NCBI RefSeq assembly: GCF_035975855.1
Contig: NZ_CP109055.1
Span: forward strand, 3,100,001 to 3,164,000
DNA from: Streptomyces sp. NBC_01304
GTDB taxonomy: Bacteria > Actinomycetota > Actinomycetes > Streptomycetales > Streptomycetaceae
Direction of reading: 5' to 3'
Length of the DNA stretch: 64,000 nucleotides
Below, one piece after another: positions 44,119 to 52,120 of this stretch; position 1 is the stretch's first letter, and each line of letters starts with the position of its first letter. The notes beneath the pieces are model-generated. The model ran no database searches and was not told the DNA's origin. It saw nothing but the letters and a program-made list of their open reading frames with translations. Made by a program: the position numbers and the translations under genes.

Positions 44119-44766
44119 TCACATCTTGGGCATCAGAACCGTGTCGACGATGTAGACGGTGGCGTTGGCGGTCGGGACGTTGCCACAGACGACCTTCGAT
44201 GTGTCATTCACCGTGAACGACTCACCGGATCCGGCGGTGGTGAGCTTGCTCTTCTCGAGCGTGTCAAAGGAGCCGTTCTCCAGCTGCTGCGGGGTCAGCT
44301 TCTGGCCCACGACGTGGTAGGTCAGGATCTTGGTGAGGGTGGCCTTGTCGTTGAGGACCTTGTCGAGGTCGGCCTTGGGAATCTTCGCGAAGGCGTCGTT
44401 GGTAGGCGCGAACACCGTGATGTTCTCTGCGCTGTTGAGCGTGTCGACCAGGCCCGCCTTCTTCACGGCGGTGACGAGCGTGGACAGCGCAGGGTTGTTG
44501 GAGGCAGCCGTGGCGACGGGGTCCTTCGCCATACCGTCGAAGCTGCCGGCGCCGTCCTGCGGGACGGAGGCGCAAGCGGGTCCGAACGGTCCGGCCATCG
44601 CGTCCGCGGTGGGGGTCTCCTCGGTCTCGGTGGCGGCCGGCGTCTTGTCCGCCGCCTGGTCGGTGCTGCCCTTGTCGTCGGAGGAGCAGGCGGCCAGCGA
44701 GAGCGGCAGGACGAGCGCGGCGGTGGTGGCCACGGTGAGGCGGCGCAGGCGGAGGGTGGCGTTCAT
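44119..44766 (-). CDS. Fasciclin-domain lipoprotein (MPT83/MPT70-like)
   Basis: 215 residues. A lipoprotein signal with lipobox (LVLPLSLAACSSDD, Cys near residue 27) is followed by a Thr/Glu/Ala linker. One FAS1 domain follows: NNPALSTLVTAVKKAGLVDT, ENITVFAPTNDAFAKIP, ILTYHVVGQKLTPQQLENGS and ending ATVYIVDTVLMPKM. This is the architecture of mycobacterial MPT83, a major SigK-regulated surface protein. The ATG at 44766 follows AAGGAG. It is 83 bp downstream of the molybdo-oxidoreductase and has no promoter of its own of the SigK type, so co-transcription is likely. Confidence 0.9.
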   Translation of the reverse strand: MNATLRLRRLTVATTAALVLPLSLAACSSDDKGSTDQAADKTPAATETEETPTADAMAGPFGPACASVPQDGAGSFDGMAKDPVATAASNNPALSTLVTAVKKAGLVDTLNSAENITVFAPTNDAFAKIPKADLDKVLNDKATLTKILTYHVVGQKLTPQQLENGSFDTLEKSKLTTAGSGESFTVNDTSKVVCGNVPTANATVYIVDTVLMPKM

Positions 44767-44849
44767 GGTGTTCTCCTTGAGCACAGGCCCAGAGGCTGCT
44801 GGGCCTTGGTGTGTTGGGGGTTGTCGGGCGTGGTGGGGGAGCTGTGGGG

Positions 44850-46451
44850 TCAGGTCACGTTGACCACCACCGAGTGCCAGCCGGAGGCGCCGTCCGGGAT
44901 GGTCCGGGTGCGCTTGTCGGTCTGGGTGTAGCCGGTGCGGTCGGTGGCGCGGACCTGGAGGGTGTGGGAGCCGGGGGTGGCGGGCCAGTCCCAGCTCCAT
45001 TGCCGCCAGGTGTCCAGGGGGCCTTCGGTCGCCAGGCGGGTGTCCTGCCAAGGGCCGTCGTCGACGCGGATCTCGACGCGGTCGATGCCCTTGTGCTGGG
45101 CCCACGCCACTCCGGCCACGACGACCGTGCCGGCGTTCGGGCGGGCGAAGGGCTTGGGGGTGTCGATACGGGACTGGGTCTTGATGGGGGCCTCGCGGGC
45201 CCAGTCGCGCTTGACCCAGTACGCGTCGTAGTCGTCGAACGTGGTCAGCTCGATGTCCTGGATCCACTTGCAGGCCGAGACGTAGCCGTACAGGCCGGGT
45301 ACGAGCATCCGGACAGGGAAGCCGTGGTCGAAGGGCAATGGTTCGCCGTTCATGCCGACGGCGAGCATCGCGTCGCGGCCGTCCATGACGGTCTCCACCG
45401 GGGTGCCGATGGTCATCCCGTCGACGGAGCGGGCCACCAACTGGTCGGCGGGCCCGCCCCGTGACGGCGGTCGTACCCCTGCCTCCTCGAGCAGCGCTCT
45501 CAGGGGTACGCCGAGCCAGCGCGCCGAACTCACATAAGGCCCGCCAACCTCATTCGAGACACACGTCATCGTGATGTCCCGCTCGATCAGGTCCCGGCGC
45601 AGAAGGTCCGCGAAGTCCAGGGTGACGGGAGCGTCGACCCCTTTGCCGTGCAGGCGAAGACGCCAGCGATCAGCGTCGAGACGGGGCACGGTCAGCGCGG
45701 TGTCCACACGGTAGAAGTCCCGGTTCGGCGTGGTGAACGGCACTGTTCCCGGCACCTTCACCTGGACACCCCGCGGCAGTTCGGGGGCGGGTGAGGCGGG
45801 TGCGGGAAGGCGGACTGCGGCGCGGGATGCCTCGGCGTCGGCCGCGGTCGTGGCGTTGAGTCGCCGGGCGGCGAAGCCCGCTCCGGTCGAGAAGGCCGCG
45901 ACACCGGCCGTGGCCAGGACGAAGCGCCGTCGGCCGAGGCCCTGGCCGGACGTGTCCGTGGACTCTTCGTCAGCCCCGCCACCGTCTTGCGGGGCTGACG
46001 AAGAGCGAACCAGGCCGGAGAGGAAGTACAGGACCGCGGCCCCGGCGAGCGCTCCGATCAGCGACGGCACCGCGTCCAAGACGCTGGTCGAGTCGGGCCG
46101 GCCGGTAGCGGCAAGCGCCCCGACCACGCCGAACACCAGCACGCCGACCGTGGCAACACGTCGGTGGCGCAGCGCCAACAGGCCCATGGCGAGGGCGAAC
46201 AGGGCCAGTGCCGCGAGGATGCCGAGCTGCAGCACGAGTTTGTCGTTGGTGCCGAACTGGCGGATCGCCCAGTCCTTCACCGCCGACGGGGTGCGGTCGA
46301 TCATCGCCCCGCCGACCGCGGTGACGGGGCCGGCCTCGGGCCGTACGGCCACGGCGACCAGTTCCGCGACGGCCAGGGCCGTGTAGCCGGCCACCAGACC
46401 GCTCAGTGCGGCTGACGCGCCTTTGATCGCTGTGGTTCCTCGTGTGCTCAC
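44850..46451 (-). CDS. Membrane-anchored molybdopterin-dependent oxidoreductase (sulfite-oxidase fold)
   Basis: 533 residues. Residues 1-150 carry about four membrane helices. A twin-arginine-like stretch (LGRRRFVLATAGVAAFSTG, near 175) precedes the sulfite-oxidase-type Mo-binding domain with the Mo-ligand cysteine in TMTCVSNEVGGPYV and later HGFPVRMLVPGLYGYVSACK. A C-terminal dimerisation domain follows (DGPWQDTRLA). The catalytic part should face outward, perhaps repairing oxidised proteins or sulfur compounds. The GTG at 46451 lies only about 8 bases after the -10 box of a SigK-type promoter, so the mRNA may be leaderless. Confidence 0.9.
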   Translation of the reverse strand: MSTRGTTAIKGASAALSGLVAGYTALAVAELVAVAVRPEAGPVTAVGGAMIDRTPSAVKDWAIRQFGTNDKLVLQLGILAALALFALAMGLLALRHRRVATVGVLVFGVVGALAATGRPDSTSVLDAVPSLIGALAGAAVLYFLSGLVRSSSAPQDGGGADEESTDTSGQGLGRRRFVLATAGVAAFSTGAGFAARRLNATTAADAEASRAAVRLPAPASPAPELPRGVQVKVPGTVPFTTPNRDFYRVDTALTVPRLDADRWRLRLHGKGVDAPVTLDFADLLRRDLIERDITMTCVSNEVGGPYVSSARWLGVPLRALLEEAGVRPPSRGGPADQLVARSVDGMTIGTPVETVMDGRDAMLAVGMNGEPLPFDHGFPVRMLVPGLYGYVSACKWIQDIELTTFDDYDAYWVKRDWAREAPIKTQSRIDTPKPFARPNAGTVVVAGVAWAQHKGIDRVEIRVDDGPWQDTRLATEGPLDTWRQWSWDWPATPGSHTLQVRATDRTGYTQTDKRTRTIPDGASGWHSVVVNVT

Positions 46452-46458
46452 ACCCCTG

Positions 46459-46486
46459 ATTCGGAGCTGCTCGGCATCCGGCTTGG
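46459..46486 (-). promoter_or_regulatory. SigK-type promoter of the molybdo-oxidoreductase/fasciclin operon
   Basis: On the minus strand CCAAGC (46486-46481) is followed after 16 nt by CCGAAT (46464-46459), with GCT just before the -10. It matches, from memory, the mycobacterial SigK pattern CCATCC-N16/17-CCGAAT in the -10 and spacing. It is one of five such sites in this cargo. Confidence 0.8.
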
Positions 46487-46542
46487 TCGTTCACCCGATC
46501 GGATCAATAGCGCCTCGGTTCACGCAGGTCACAGCCGCCTCA

Positions 46543-46570
46543 CCAAGCCGCAGCGCGAGCTGCTCCGAAT
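46543..46570 (+). promoter_or_regulatory. SigK-type promoter of the lipid-modification operon
   Basis: CCAAGC (46543-46548), 16-nt spacer, CCGAAT (46565-46570) preceded by GCT. The -35 hexamer is identical to that of the divergent promoter 57 bp away. A start site near 46,577 would give a ~42-nt leader to the FAD oxidoreductase ATG. Confidence 0.8.
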
Positions 46571-46618
46571 GACGGGTGTGAGGGCGAAAGGGCTCTCGCG
46601 CGCGAGCGAAGGGGCGGC

Positions 46619-47911
46619 ATGCAAAGACAACGGGACTCATCGGCGGCAGGCGGGCGCCGGCGCACCGCAGTGGTGGGTGGCGGCATCGCGGGCCTGACGG
46701 CCGCGTACATCCTGGGCGCCGCGCATGACGTCACGCTGTACGAGGCGGACGGCCGGCTCGGTGGGCACGCGCACACGCACGATGTGGTGGCCTCCGACGG
46801 CCGGGTGCGCCAGGTGGACTCCGGGTTCATCGTGCACAACCGGCGCACCTATCCCTATCTCCTGCGCCTCTTCGCAGAGTTGGGCGTGGCCACGCAGGAG
46901 ACCGAGATGAGCATGTCGGTGCGGTGCGAGGGCTGCGGTCTGGAGTACGCGGGCGCCCGCGGCGTCCGCGGCCTGCTCGCCCGGCCGCGCAACGCCCTGC
47001 GCCCCGCCTATCTCCGGATGCTCACGGAGGTGCCGCGCTTCCACACCGCGGCACGCGAGTTGCTCGCCGACCGGGCCCGCAGCGAGATGCCGTTGGGCGA
47101 GTTCCTGGCCGGCCAGCGCTTTTCCGCGTACTTCGTACAGCACTTCATGACCCCGGTGGTCTCCGCCGTCTGGTCGTGCCCGCCGCACACGGCTCTGCGT
47201 TACCCGGCCCGGTATCTGTTCCGGTTCCTCGATCACCACGGCATGCTCTCGGTCACCGGCTCGCCCACCTGGCGCACCGTCACCGGGGGTTCGCAGGCGT
47301 ACGTGGCGCGCCTCGGCAAACAGCTCACCGCCGTCCGCACATCGACGCCGGTCCGGGCGGTGCGCCGCGGCCCTGCGCGGGCCGAGGTGACGACCGAGGA
47401 CGGCGCGGTCACCCCGTACGACTCGGTGGTCATCGCCACCCACCCGGACCAGGCACTTCGGATCCTGGCCGACCCGAGCGACGCGGAGACCCGGATCCTG
47501 GGCGCCTTCCGCTACTCCCGCAATCCGACCCTCCTGCACACGGACACCTCGGTGCTGCCGCGCAGTTCGGGAGCCAAGGCCGCTTGGAATTACCTGATGC
47601 CGGACTGCCGGGCCAGCGCGGACCGGGTGCGGGTCAGTTACGACATGAACCGGTTGCAGCGCCTCGACGCCCCTCAGACGTACGTCGTGACCCTGGGTGA
47701 CGAGGGGCGGGTCCCGGGCGACCGGGTGCTCGCGCGGATGGTCTACGAACACCCTCAGTACACCCCGGAGTCGGTGGCGGCGCAGCGCCGACTGCCCTCG
47801 CTGAGCGGGCCGGTCACCGCTTTCGCCGGGGCGTACCACGGCTGGGGATTCCACGAGGACGGCTGCCGCTCGGGTGTCGAGGCGGCCGCGGCCCTGGGGG
47901 TGACGTGGTGA
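46619..47911 (+). CDS. FAD-dependent oxidoreductase (Rv0449c-like)
   Basis: 430 residues. The N-terminal Rossmann motif TAVVGGGIAGLTAAYILGAA is followed by DSGFIVHNRRTYPYLLRLFA. The C-terminal FAD motif is SLSGPVTAFAGAYHGWGFHE. It belongs to the amine-oxidase-like flavoproteins that accompany DUF1365 and cyclopropane-synthase genes in stress regulons, including the mycobacterial SigK locus. It may desaturate or oxidise a methylated fatty acyl chain; this is inference from pathway neighbours. First gene of a five-gene operon; ATG 46619 follows GAAGGGG. Confidence 0.9.
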   Translation: MQRQRDSSAAGGRRRTAVVGGGIAGLTAAYILGAAHDVTLYEADGRLGGHAHTHDVVASDGRVRQVDSGFIVHNRRTYPYLLRLFAELGVATQETEMSMSVRCEGCGLEYAGARGVRGLLARPRNALRPAYLRMLTEVPRFHTAARELLADRARSEMPLGEFLAGQRFSAYFVQHFMTPVVSAVWSCPPHTALRYPARYLFRFLDHHGMLSVTGSPTWRTVTGGSQAYVARLGKQLTAVRTSTPVRAVRRGPARAEVTTEDGAVTPYDSVVIATHPDQALRILADPSDAETRILGAFRYSRNPTLLHTDTSVLPRSSGAKAAWNYLMPDCRASADRVRVSYDMNRLQRLDAPQTYVVTLGDEGRVPGDRVLARMVYEHPQYTPESVAAQRRLPSLSGPVTAFAGAYHGWGFHEDGCRSGVEAAAALGVTW

Positions 47912-48660
47912 GGTTCTCCGCAGCCGCCCTGTATCCGAGCGTGATCACCCATGTCCGCACCGAGCCCCGGCGTTACGCCCTCAAGCACCGCACGTACCTG
48001 TGGCTGGTCGACCTCGATCGGCTGCCTCTGCTGCCTCGCCCGCTCCGGCCGCTGGCGCGGTTCGACGGGCGCGACCACTTCGCCGGTCGGGCGGGCAGCA
48101 TCCGGGCCGGCCTCGAAACCTTTCTGGCTGCCCGGGGAGTCGACCTCGCGGGCGGGCAGGTCCTGATGCTGGGCCATGCCCGGGTCCTGGGGCACGTCTT
48201 CAACCCGCTGACGCTGTTCTGGTGTTACGGCCCGGACGGGGAGCTGCGCTGTGTTGTGGCCGAGGTGCACAACACCTACGGCGAACGGCACTCCTATCTG
48301 CTGCACCCGGACGGCGACACCGGCGTCGGCCCGAGCGCGGAGTACCGCGTGGCCAAGGAGTTCTACGTCTCCCCGTTCTTCCCCGTCGACGGGGACTACC
48401 GGATGCGGCTGCCCGCGCCGGACCAGCACCTCAGGGTCACCGTGCATCTGGAGCGGGCCGGCGCCCGCCCGTTCACCGCGACCGTACGGGGTGAGCGCGT
48501 ACCGGTGACGTACCGAACCCTGCTGTGTGCGCTCGCGCGCCATCCCTGGCCGACCCTCGCCGTGAGCGCCGCCATCCGCCGGCACGGCATCCGGCTGTGG
48601 CTGCGCGGACTGCCCGTCCAGCCCCGCTCCCCGCACACTCCGCAGAGAGGAATGCAGTGA
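47908..48660 (+). CDS. DUF1365 family protein (Rv0448c-like)
   Basis: 250 residues covering one DUF1365 domain: TEPRRYALKHRTYLWLVDLD, GHARVLGHVFNPLTLFWCYG, VVAEVHNTYGERHSYLL and KEFYVSPFFPVDGDYRMRLP. The function is unknown; the family almost always neighbours the FAD oxidoreductase and cyclopropane-synthase-like methyltransferase seen here. The GTG at 47908 overlaps the previous stop and the gene's own stop overlaps the next GTG, so it is coupled on both sides. Confidence 0.9.
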   Translation: MRFSAAALYPSVITHVRTEPRRYALKHRTYLWLVDLDRLPLLPRPLRPLARFDGRDHFAGRAGSIRAGLETFLAARGVDLAGGQVLMLGHARVLGHVFNPLTLFWCYGPDGELRCVVAEVHNTYGERHSYLLHPDGDTGVGPSAEYRVAKEFYVSPFFPVDGDYRMRLPAPDQHLRVTVHLERAGARPFTATVRGERVPVTYRTLLCALARHPWPTLAVSAAIRRHGIRLWLRGLPVQPRSPHTPQRGMQ

Positions 48661-49991
48661 CCACGTACGCCTTCGAACCTCCCGCCCTCGACCGTGAGCG
48701 CTGGCCCGATGTGGCGGTCGTGCCGCAGTGCTCGGCGGCGCGACGGGCTGTCGCGGCGGCACTCGTCGGGCGCGCACTGGACCGGCTGCCGCTGCGGGTG
48801 GTGCTGGCCGGGACCGGACGGTCGGGCGCCTGCGAACAGCTCGACAGAGCCGGACGGTCGGGCAGGCAGAGACAGTTGGGCAGGGGTGGCCCTTTGCTCA
48901 TCGTGCGTGACACGGACGCGTTCATGCGCCGGATCGCGGTCGGCGGGCTGATCGGCTTCGGTGAGTCCTACATGGCCCGCGAGTGGGAGTCCGAGGACCT
49001 CGTGGGCGTGCTGAGCGTCCTGGCGAAACACGCGGCCACACTCGTACCGGCGCCTCTGCAGCGGCTACGCGGGCTGTGGGCAACTCGTCAGCCGGAAGCA
49101 CAGCGCAACACGCTGACCGGCGCGCGGGCGAACATCCACCGGCACTACGACCTGTCGAACGACCTGTTCGGGCTGTTCCTGGACGAGACCCTCAGCTATT
49201 CCTCAGCGCTGTTCGACGACCACCCGGCCACGTGGGACGACCTGCCGACCGCCCAGCACCGCAAGATCGACCGGCTGCTCGACCTGTGCGGAGCCGGACC
49301 AGGCGTGAAGCTCCTCGAAATCGGCACCGGCTGGGGAGAACTGGCGATCCGAGCCGCCGCCCGCGGCGCCGTCGTACATTCGGTGACCCTCTCCGCCGAG
49401 CAGCAGGCACTCGCGCGCGAACGAGTACGGGCCGCCGGAAACGACGACCGCGTCCGCATCGAACTCTGCGACTACCGGCAGGTCACCGGCCGCTACGACG
49501 CGATCGTCAGCGTCGAGATGATCGAGGCGGTCGGCGCGGAGTACTGGCCCGTCTACTTCCGGACCTTGGAAGCCAGGCTCGCTCCGGGCGGACGGGTCGC
49601 CCTGCAGGCCATCACCATGCCGCACGAGCGCATGCTCGCCTCGGCAGGCACCCACACGTGGATCCAGAAGTACATCTTCCCCGGCGGCCTGATCCCGTCC
49701 GTGCAAGCCATCGAGGAGACCGCGGCGGCGCACACCTCGCTGCGCGTCACGTCGTGCGAGGGGTACGGACCGCACTACGCCGAGACCCTACGGCTGTGGC
49801 GCCAGCGCTTCACCCAACAGGCCGCACACGTGGACACCTTGGGCTTCGACTCCACTTTCCGGCGGATGTGGACCTTCTACCTCGCCTACTCCGAGGCCGG
49901 GTTCCGCTCCCGCTATCTCGACCTGCACCAGTTCCTGCTGACCGCCCCGCCCAAGGCGGCGCTGCCCGCTCAGATCGGAGTTCCCCGATGA
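48657..49991 (+). CDS. Cyclopropane-fatty-acid-synthase-type methyltransferase 1
   Basis: 444 residues. SAM-binding core LLEIGTGWGELAIRAAARGA, preceded by the family block IHRHYDLSNDLFGLFLDETL, and later VSVEMIEAVGAEYWPVYFRT and GYGPHYAETLRLWRQRF. It should methylate unsaturated phospholipid acyl chains to cyclopropane, 10-methyl or related products. Between about residues 58 and 85 there is an odd Gly/Arg/Ser stretch (two GRSG copies) that looks like a local duplication. GTG start 48657 overlaps the DUF1365 stop. Closest in context to mycobacterial Rv0447c (UfaA1). Confidence 0.9.
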   Translation: MTTYAFEPPALDRERWPDVAVVPQCSAARRAVAAALVGRALDRLPLRVVLAGTGRSGACEQLDRAGRSGRQRQLGRGGPLLIVRDTDAFMRRIAVGGLIGFGESYMAREWESEDLVGVLSVLAKHAATLVPAPLQRLRGLWATRQPEAQRNTLTGARANIHRHYDLSNDLFGLFLDETLSYSSALFDDHPATWDDLPTAQHRKIDRLLDLCGAGPGVKLLEIGTGWGELAIRAAARGAVVHSVTLSAEQQALARERVRAAGNDDRVRIELCDYRQVTGRYDAIVSVEMIEAVGAEYWPVYFRTLEARLAPGGRVALQAITMPHERMLASAGTHTWIQKYIFPGGLIPSVQAIEETAAAHTSLRVTSCEGYGPHYAETLRLWRQRFTQQAAHVDTLGFDSTFRRMWTFYLAYSEAGFRSRYLDLHQFLLTAPPKAALPAQIGVPR

Positions 49992-51262
49992 CCACCGCCG
50001 CGGACCGGATCACCGTCCTGCTGGAGAACGTTCTCGGGGGCCCGTCACCGGTGCGGCTACGGGCCTGGGACGGATCGCTCAGCGGCCCGGGCGACGCACC
50101 CGTCGTGACACTGCGCTCGCGCCGCGCGCTGCGCCGGCTGCTGTGGCAGCCGGGCGAACTCGGCCTGGCGGAGGCGTACATCAGCGGCGACCTCGACATC
50201 GAGGGCGACCTAGCGGACGGGCTGCGGGCCCTGTGGGGCAGCCCCGTCGCAGCACCCCGCCCGCGGCTGCGTCAGGTGCCCGGGGCCGCGCTCGCGCTCG
50301 CCCGTCTCGGGGCGCTCGGCCCGCGCCCGCCGGCACCGGGCGCGAGCCGGGCACGGCTGCGCGGGGACCGGCACAGCACCGCCCGCGACAAGGCCGCGAT
50401 CAGCCATCACTACGACCTCTCCAACGACTTCTACGCCCTGCTTCTCGACGCGTCGATGGCGTACTCCTGCGCGTACTGGACGAGCGCAGACCCCTCCTAC
50501 TCCCTCGCCGACGCCCAGCGCGACAAGCTCGAACTGATCTGCCGCAAGCTGGCGCTGCGGCCCGGGGCACGGCTGCTCGACGTCGGCTGCGGCTGGGGCG
50601 CGCTGACGCTGTACGCGGCCGAGCAACACCAGGTCCAAGTCACCGCGGTGACCCTCTCCGCACGCCAGCGCGACCACGTGCGCGACCAGGTCCGCGCACG
50701 TGGCCTGGAGGCGCTGGTGCAGGTGGAGCTGCGGCACTGGCGCGAAGTCGAGGGCGGACATTACGACGCGGTGAGCACCATCGAGATGGGTGAGCACGTC
50801 GGGGACGAGGAGTACCACGACTTCGCGCGACTGCTGCGGCGGATGCTCCGGCCACGCGGGCGCCTCCTGGTCCAGCAGATGTCCCGGGGCGCCAAGGCTC
50901 CCGGCGGCGGTGCGTTCATCGAGTCGTACATCGCCCCCGACATGCATATGCGCCCGGTCGGCGAAACGCTCGGCCTCCTCGAAGGTGCCGGCCTGGAGGT
51001 GCGCTCGGTGGAGTCGCTGCGGGAGCACTATGTCCGCACCGTCGCCGCCTGGCACCGCACCCTGGAGGAGCGCTGGGCGGAATTCGTGGCCCTGGCCGGT
51101 GAGCCGACCGCGAGGGTGTGGCGGCTGTATCTCGTGGGCGGCGCGCTCGCGTTCGAGGCCCGGCGCATGGGAGTCGACCAGATCCTGGCGGTGCGCCCCG
51201 ACGTCCGAGGCGGTTCTGGAATGCCGGCAACGCCCGCGAGCTGGTACAGGAGCCGGGCATGA
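49988..51262 (+). CDS. Cyclopropane-fatty-acid-synthase-type methyltransferase 2
   Basis: 424 residues. The same family as its upstream neighbour but clearly diverged. The N-terminal substrate domain has LAEAYISGDLDIEGDLADGL, then ISHHYDLSNDFYALLLDASM, SAM motif LLDVGCGWGALTLYAAEQHQ, VSTIEMGEHVGDEEYHDFAR and FIESYIAPDMHM. Two paralogues in one operon suggest successive or alternative acyl modifications. The ATG at 49988 and the stop both form ATGA overlaps with the adjacent genes. Confidence 0.9.
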   Translation: MTTAADRITVLLENVLGGPSPVRLRAWDGSLSGPGDAPVVTLRSRRALRRLLWQPGELGLAEAYISGDLDIEGDLADGLRALWGSPVAAPRPRLRQVPGAALALARLGALGPRPPAPGASRARLRGDRHSTARDKAAISHHYDLSNDFYALLLDASMAYSCAYWTSADPSYSLADAQRDKLELICRKLALRPGARLLDVGCGWGALTLYAAEQHQVQVTAVTLSARQRDHVRDQVRARGLEALVQVELRHWREVEGGHYDAVSTIEMGEHVGDEEYHDFARLLRRMLRPRGRLLVQQMSRGAKAPGGGAFIESYIAPDMHMRPVGETLGLLEGAGLEVRSVESLREHYVRTVAAWHRTLEERWAEFVALAGEPTARVWRLYLVGGALAFEARRMGVDQILAVRPDVRGGSGMPATPASWYRSRA

Positions 51263-52065
51263 ACGGATTCTCCTGGGGCGCCTTCGCCGGCCAACTCGCC
51301 GCCACGGCGGCCGTTGCCCTGGCGGTGCTGCTCGGCACGTTCGTGATCGGGCTGCGGACCGGCCGACACCGGGTCGTCGACATCGCCTGGGGCGTGGCCT
51401 TCTCGGCGGTCGCGCTGAGCTCGTACGTGCTGTCCGCGGGACACGGCGACGACGGGCGGCGGCTGCTGGTCACCGTACTGACCTGCGTATGGGGGCTACG
51501 GCTCGCGGCGCACATCGCATGGCGCGGACGCGGGCACGGCGAGGACCCGCGCTATGAGCGTCTGCTGGCCAAGGCGCCGCACAGCCGGGCCGCGTACGCG
51601 TTGCGCATGGTCTATCTGCTGCAGGCCGCACTGGTCTGGCTGGTGTCGCTGCCGGTGCAGGCGGCCGGGTATGTCACCGGGCCGATGGGGCCCGTCGCGC
51701 TCGCGGGTGTGCTGCTGTGGCTGACCGGTCTGCTCTTCGAGGCCGTCGGCGATCACCAACTCGCCCGGTTCAAGGCCGATCCGGGCAACCGGGGCCGCAT
51801 CATGGACCGCGGCCTGTGGTCCTGGACGCGGCACCCCAACTACTTCGGCGACTTCTGCGTCTGGTGGGGACTCTTCCTCATCGTGTGCGACGCCCCGGCC
51901 GCCGCGGCGGCGACTGTGGTCGGGCCGGTGGTGATGAGCCTGCTGCTGGCACGCGGCAGCGGCAAGGCGCTCCTTGAGCGGCAGATGGCCGACCGGCCCG
52001 GCTATGCGGCCTACGGGCGACGCACCAGCGGGTTTCTCCCCCGGCCTCCGCGCCGGCACCTCTGA
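51259..52065 (+). CDS. DUF1295 membrane protein (steroid 5-alpha-reductase-like, Rv0446c-like)
   Basis: 268 residues with about six hydrophobic helices. The family motif near the C-terminus is RGLWSWTRHPNYFGDFCVWW, with RPGYAAYGRRTSGFLPRPP at the end. DUF1295 proteins share the membrane fold of isoprenylcysteine methyltransferases and steroid reductases, and may reduce double bonds in lipids with NADPH. It is the last gene of the operon, coupled by ATGA to the second methyltransferase, so it probably finishes the modified acyl chain. Confidence 0.88.
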   Translation: MNGFSWGAFAGQLAATAAVALAVLLGTFVIGLRTGRHRVVDIAWGVAFSAVALSSYVLSAGHGDDGRRLLVTVLTCVWGLRLAAHIAWRGRGHGEDPRYERLLAKAPHSRAAYALRMVYLLQAALVWLVSLPVQAAGYVTGPMGPVALAGVLLWLTGLLFEAVGDHQLARFKADPGNRGRIMDRGLWSWTRHPNYFGDFCVWWGLFLIVCDAPAAAAATVVGPVVMSLLLARGSGKALLERQMADRPGYAAYGRRTSGFLPRPPRRHL

Positions 52066-52120
52066 GGCGCTATCCGGTACGGGAGCAACTGAAGGCGACC
52101 GGGCCGGCAGCCCTGCGTGG

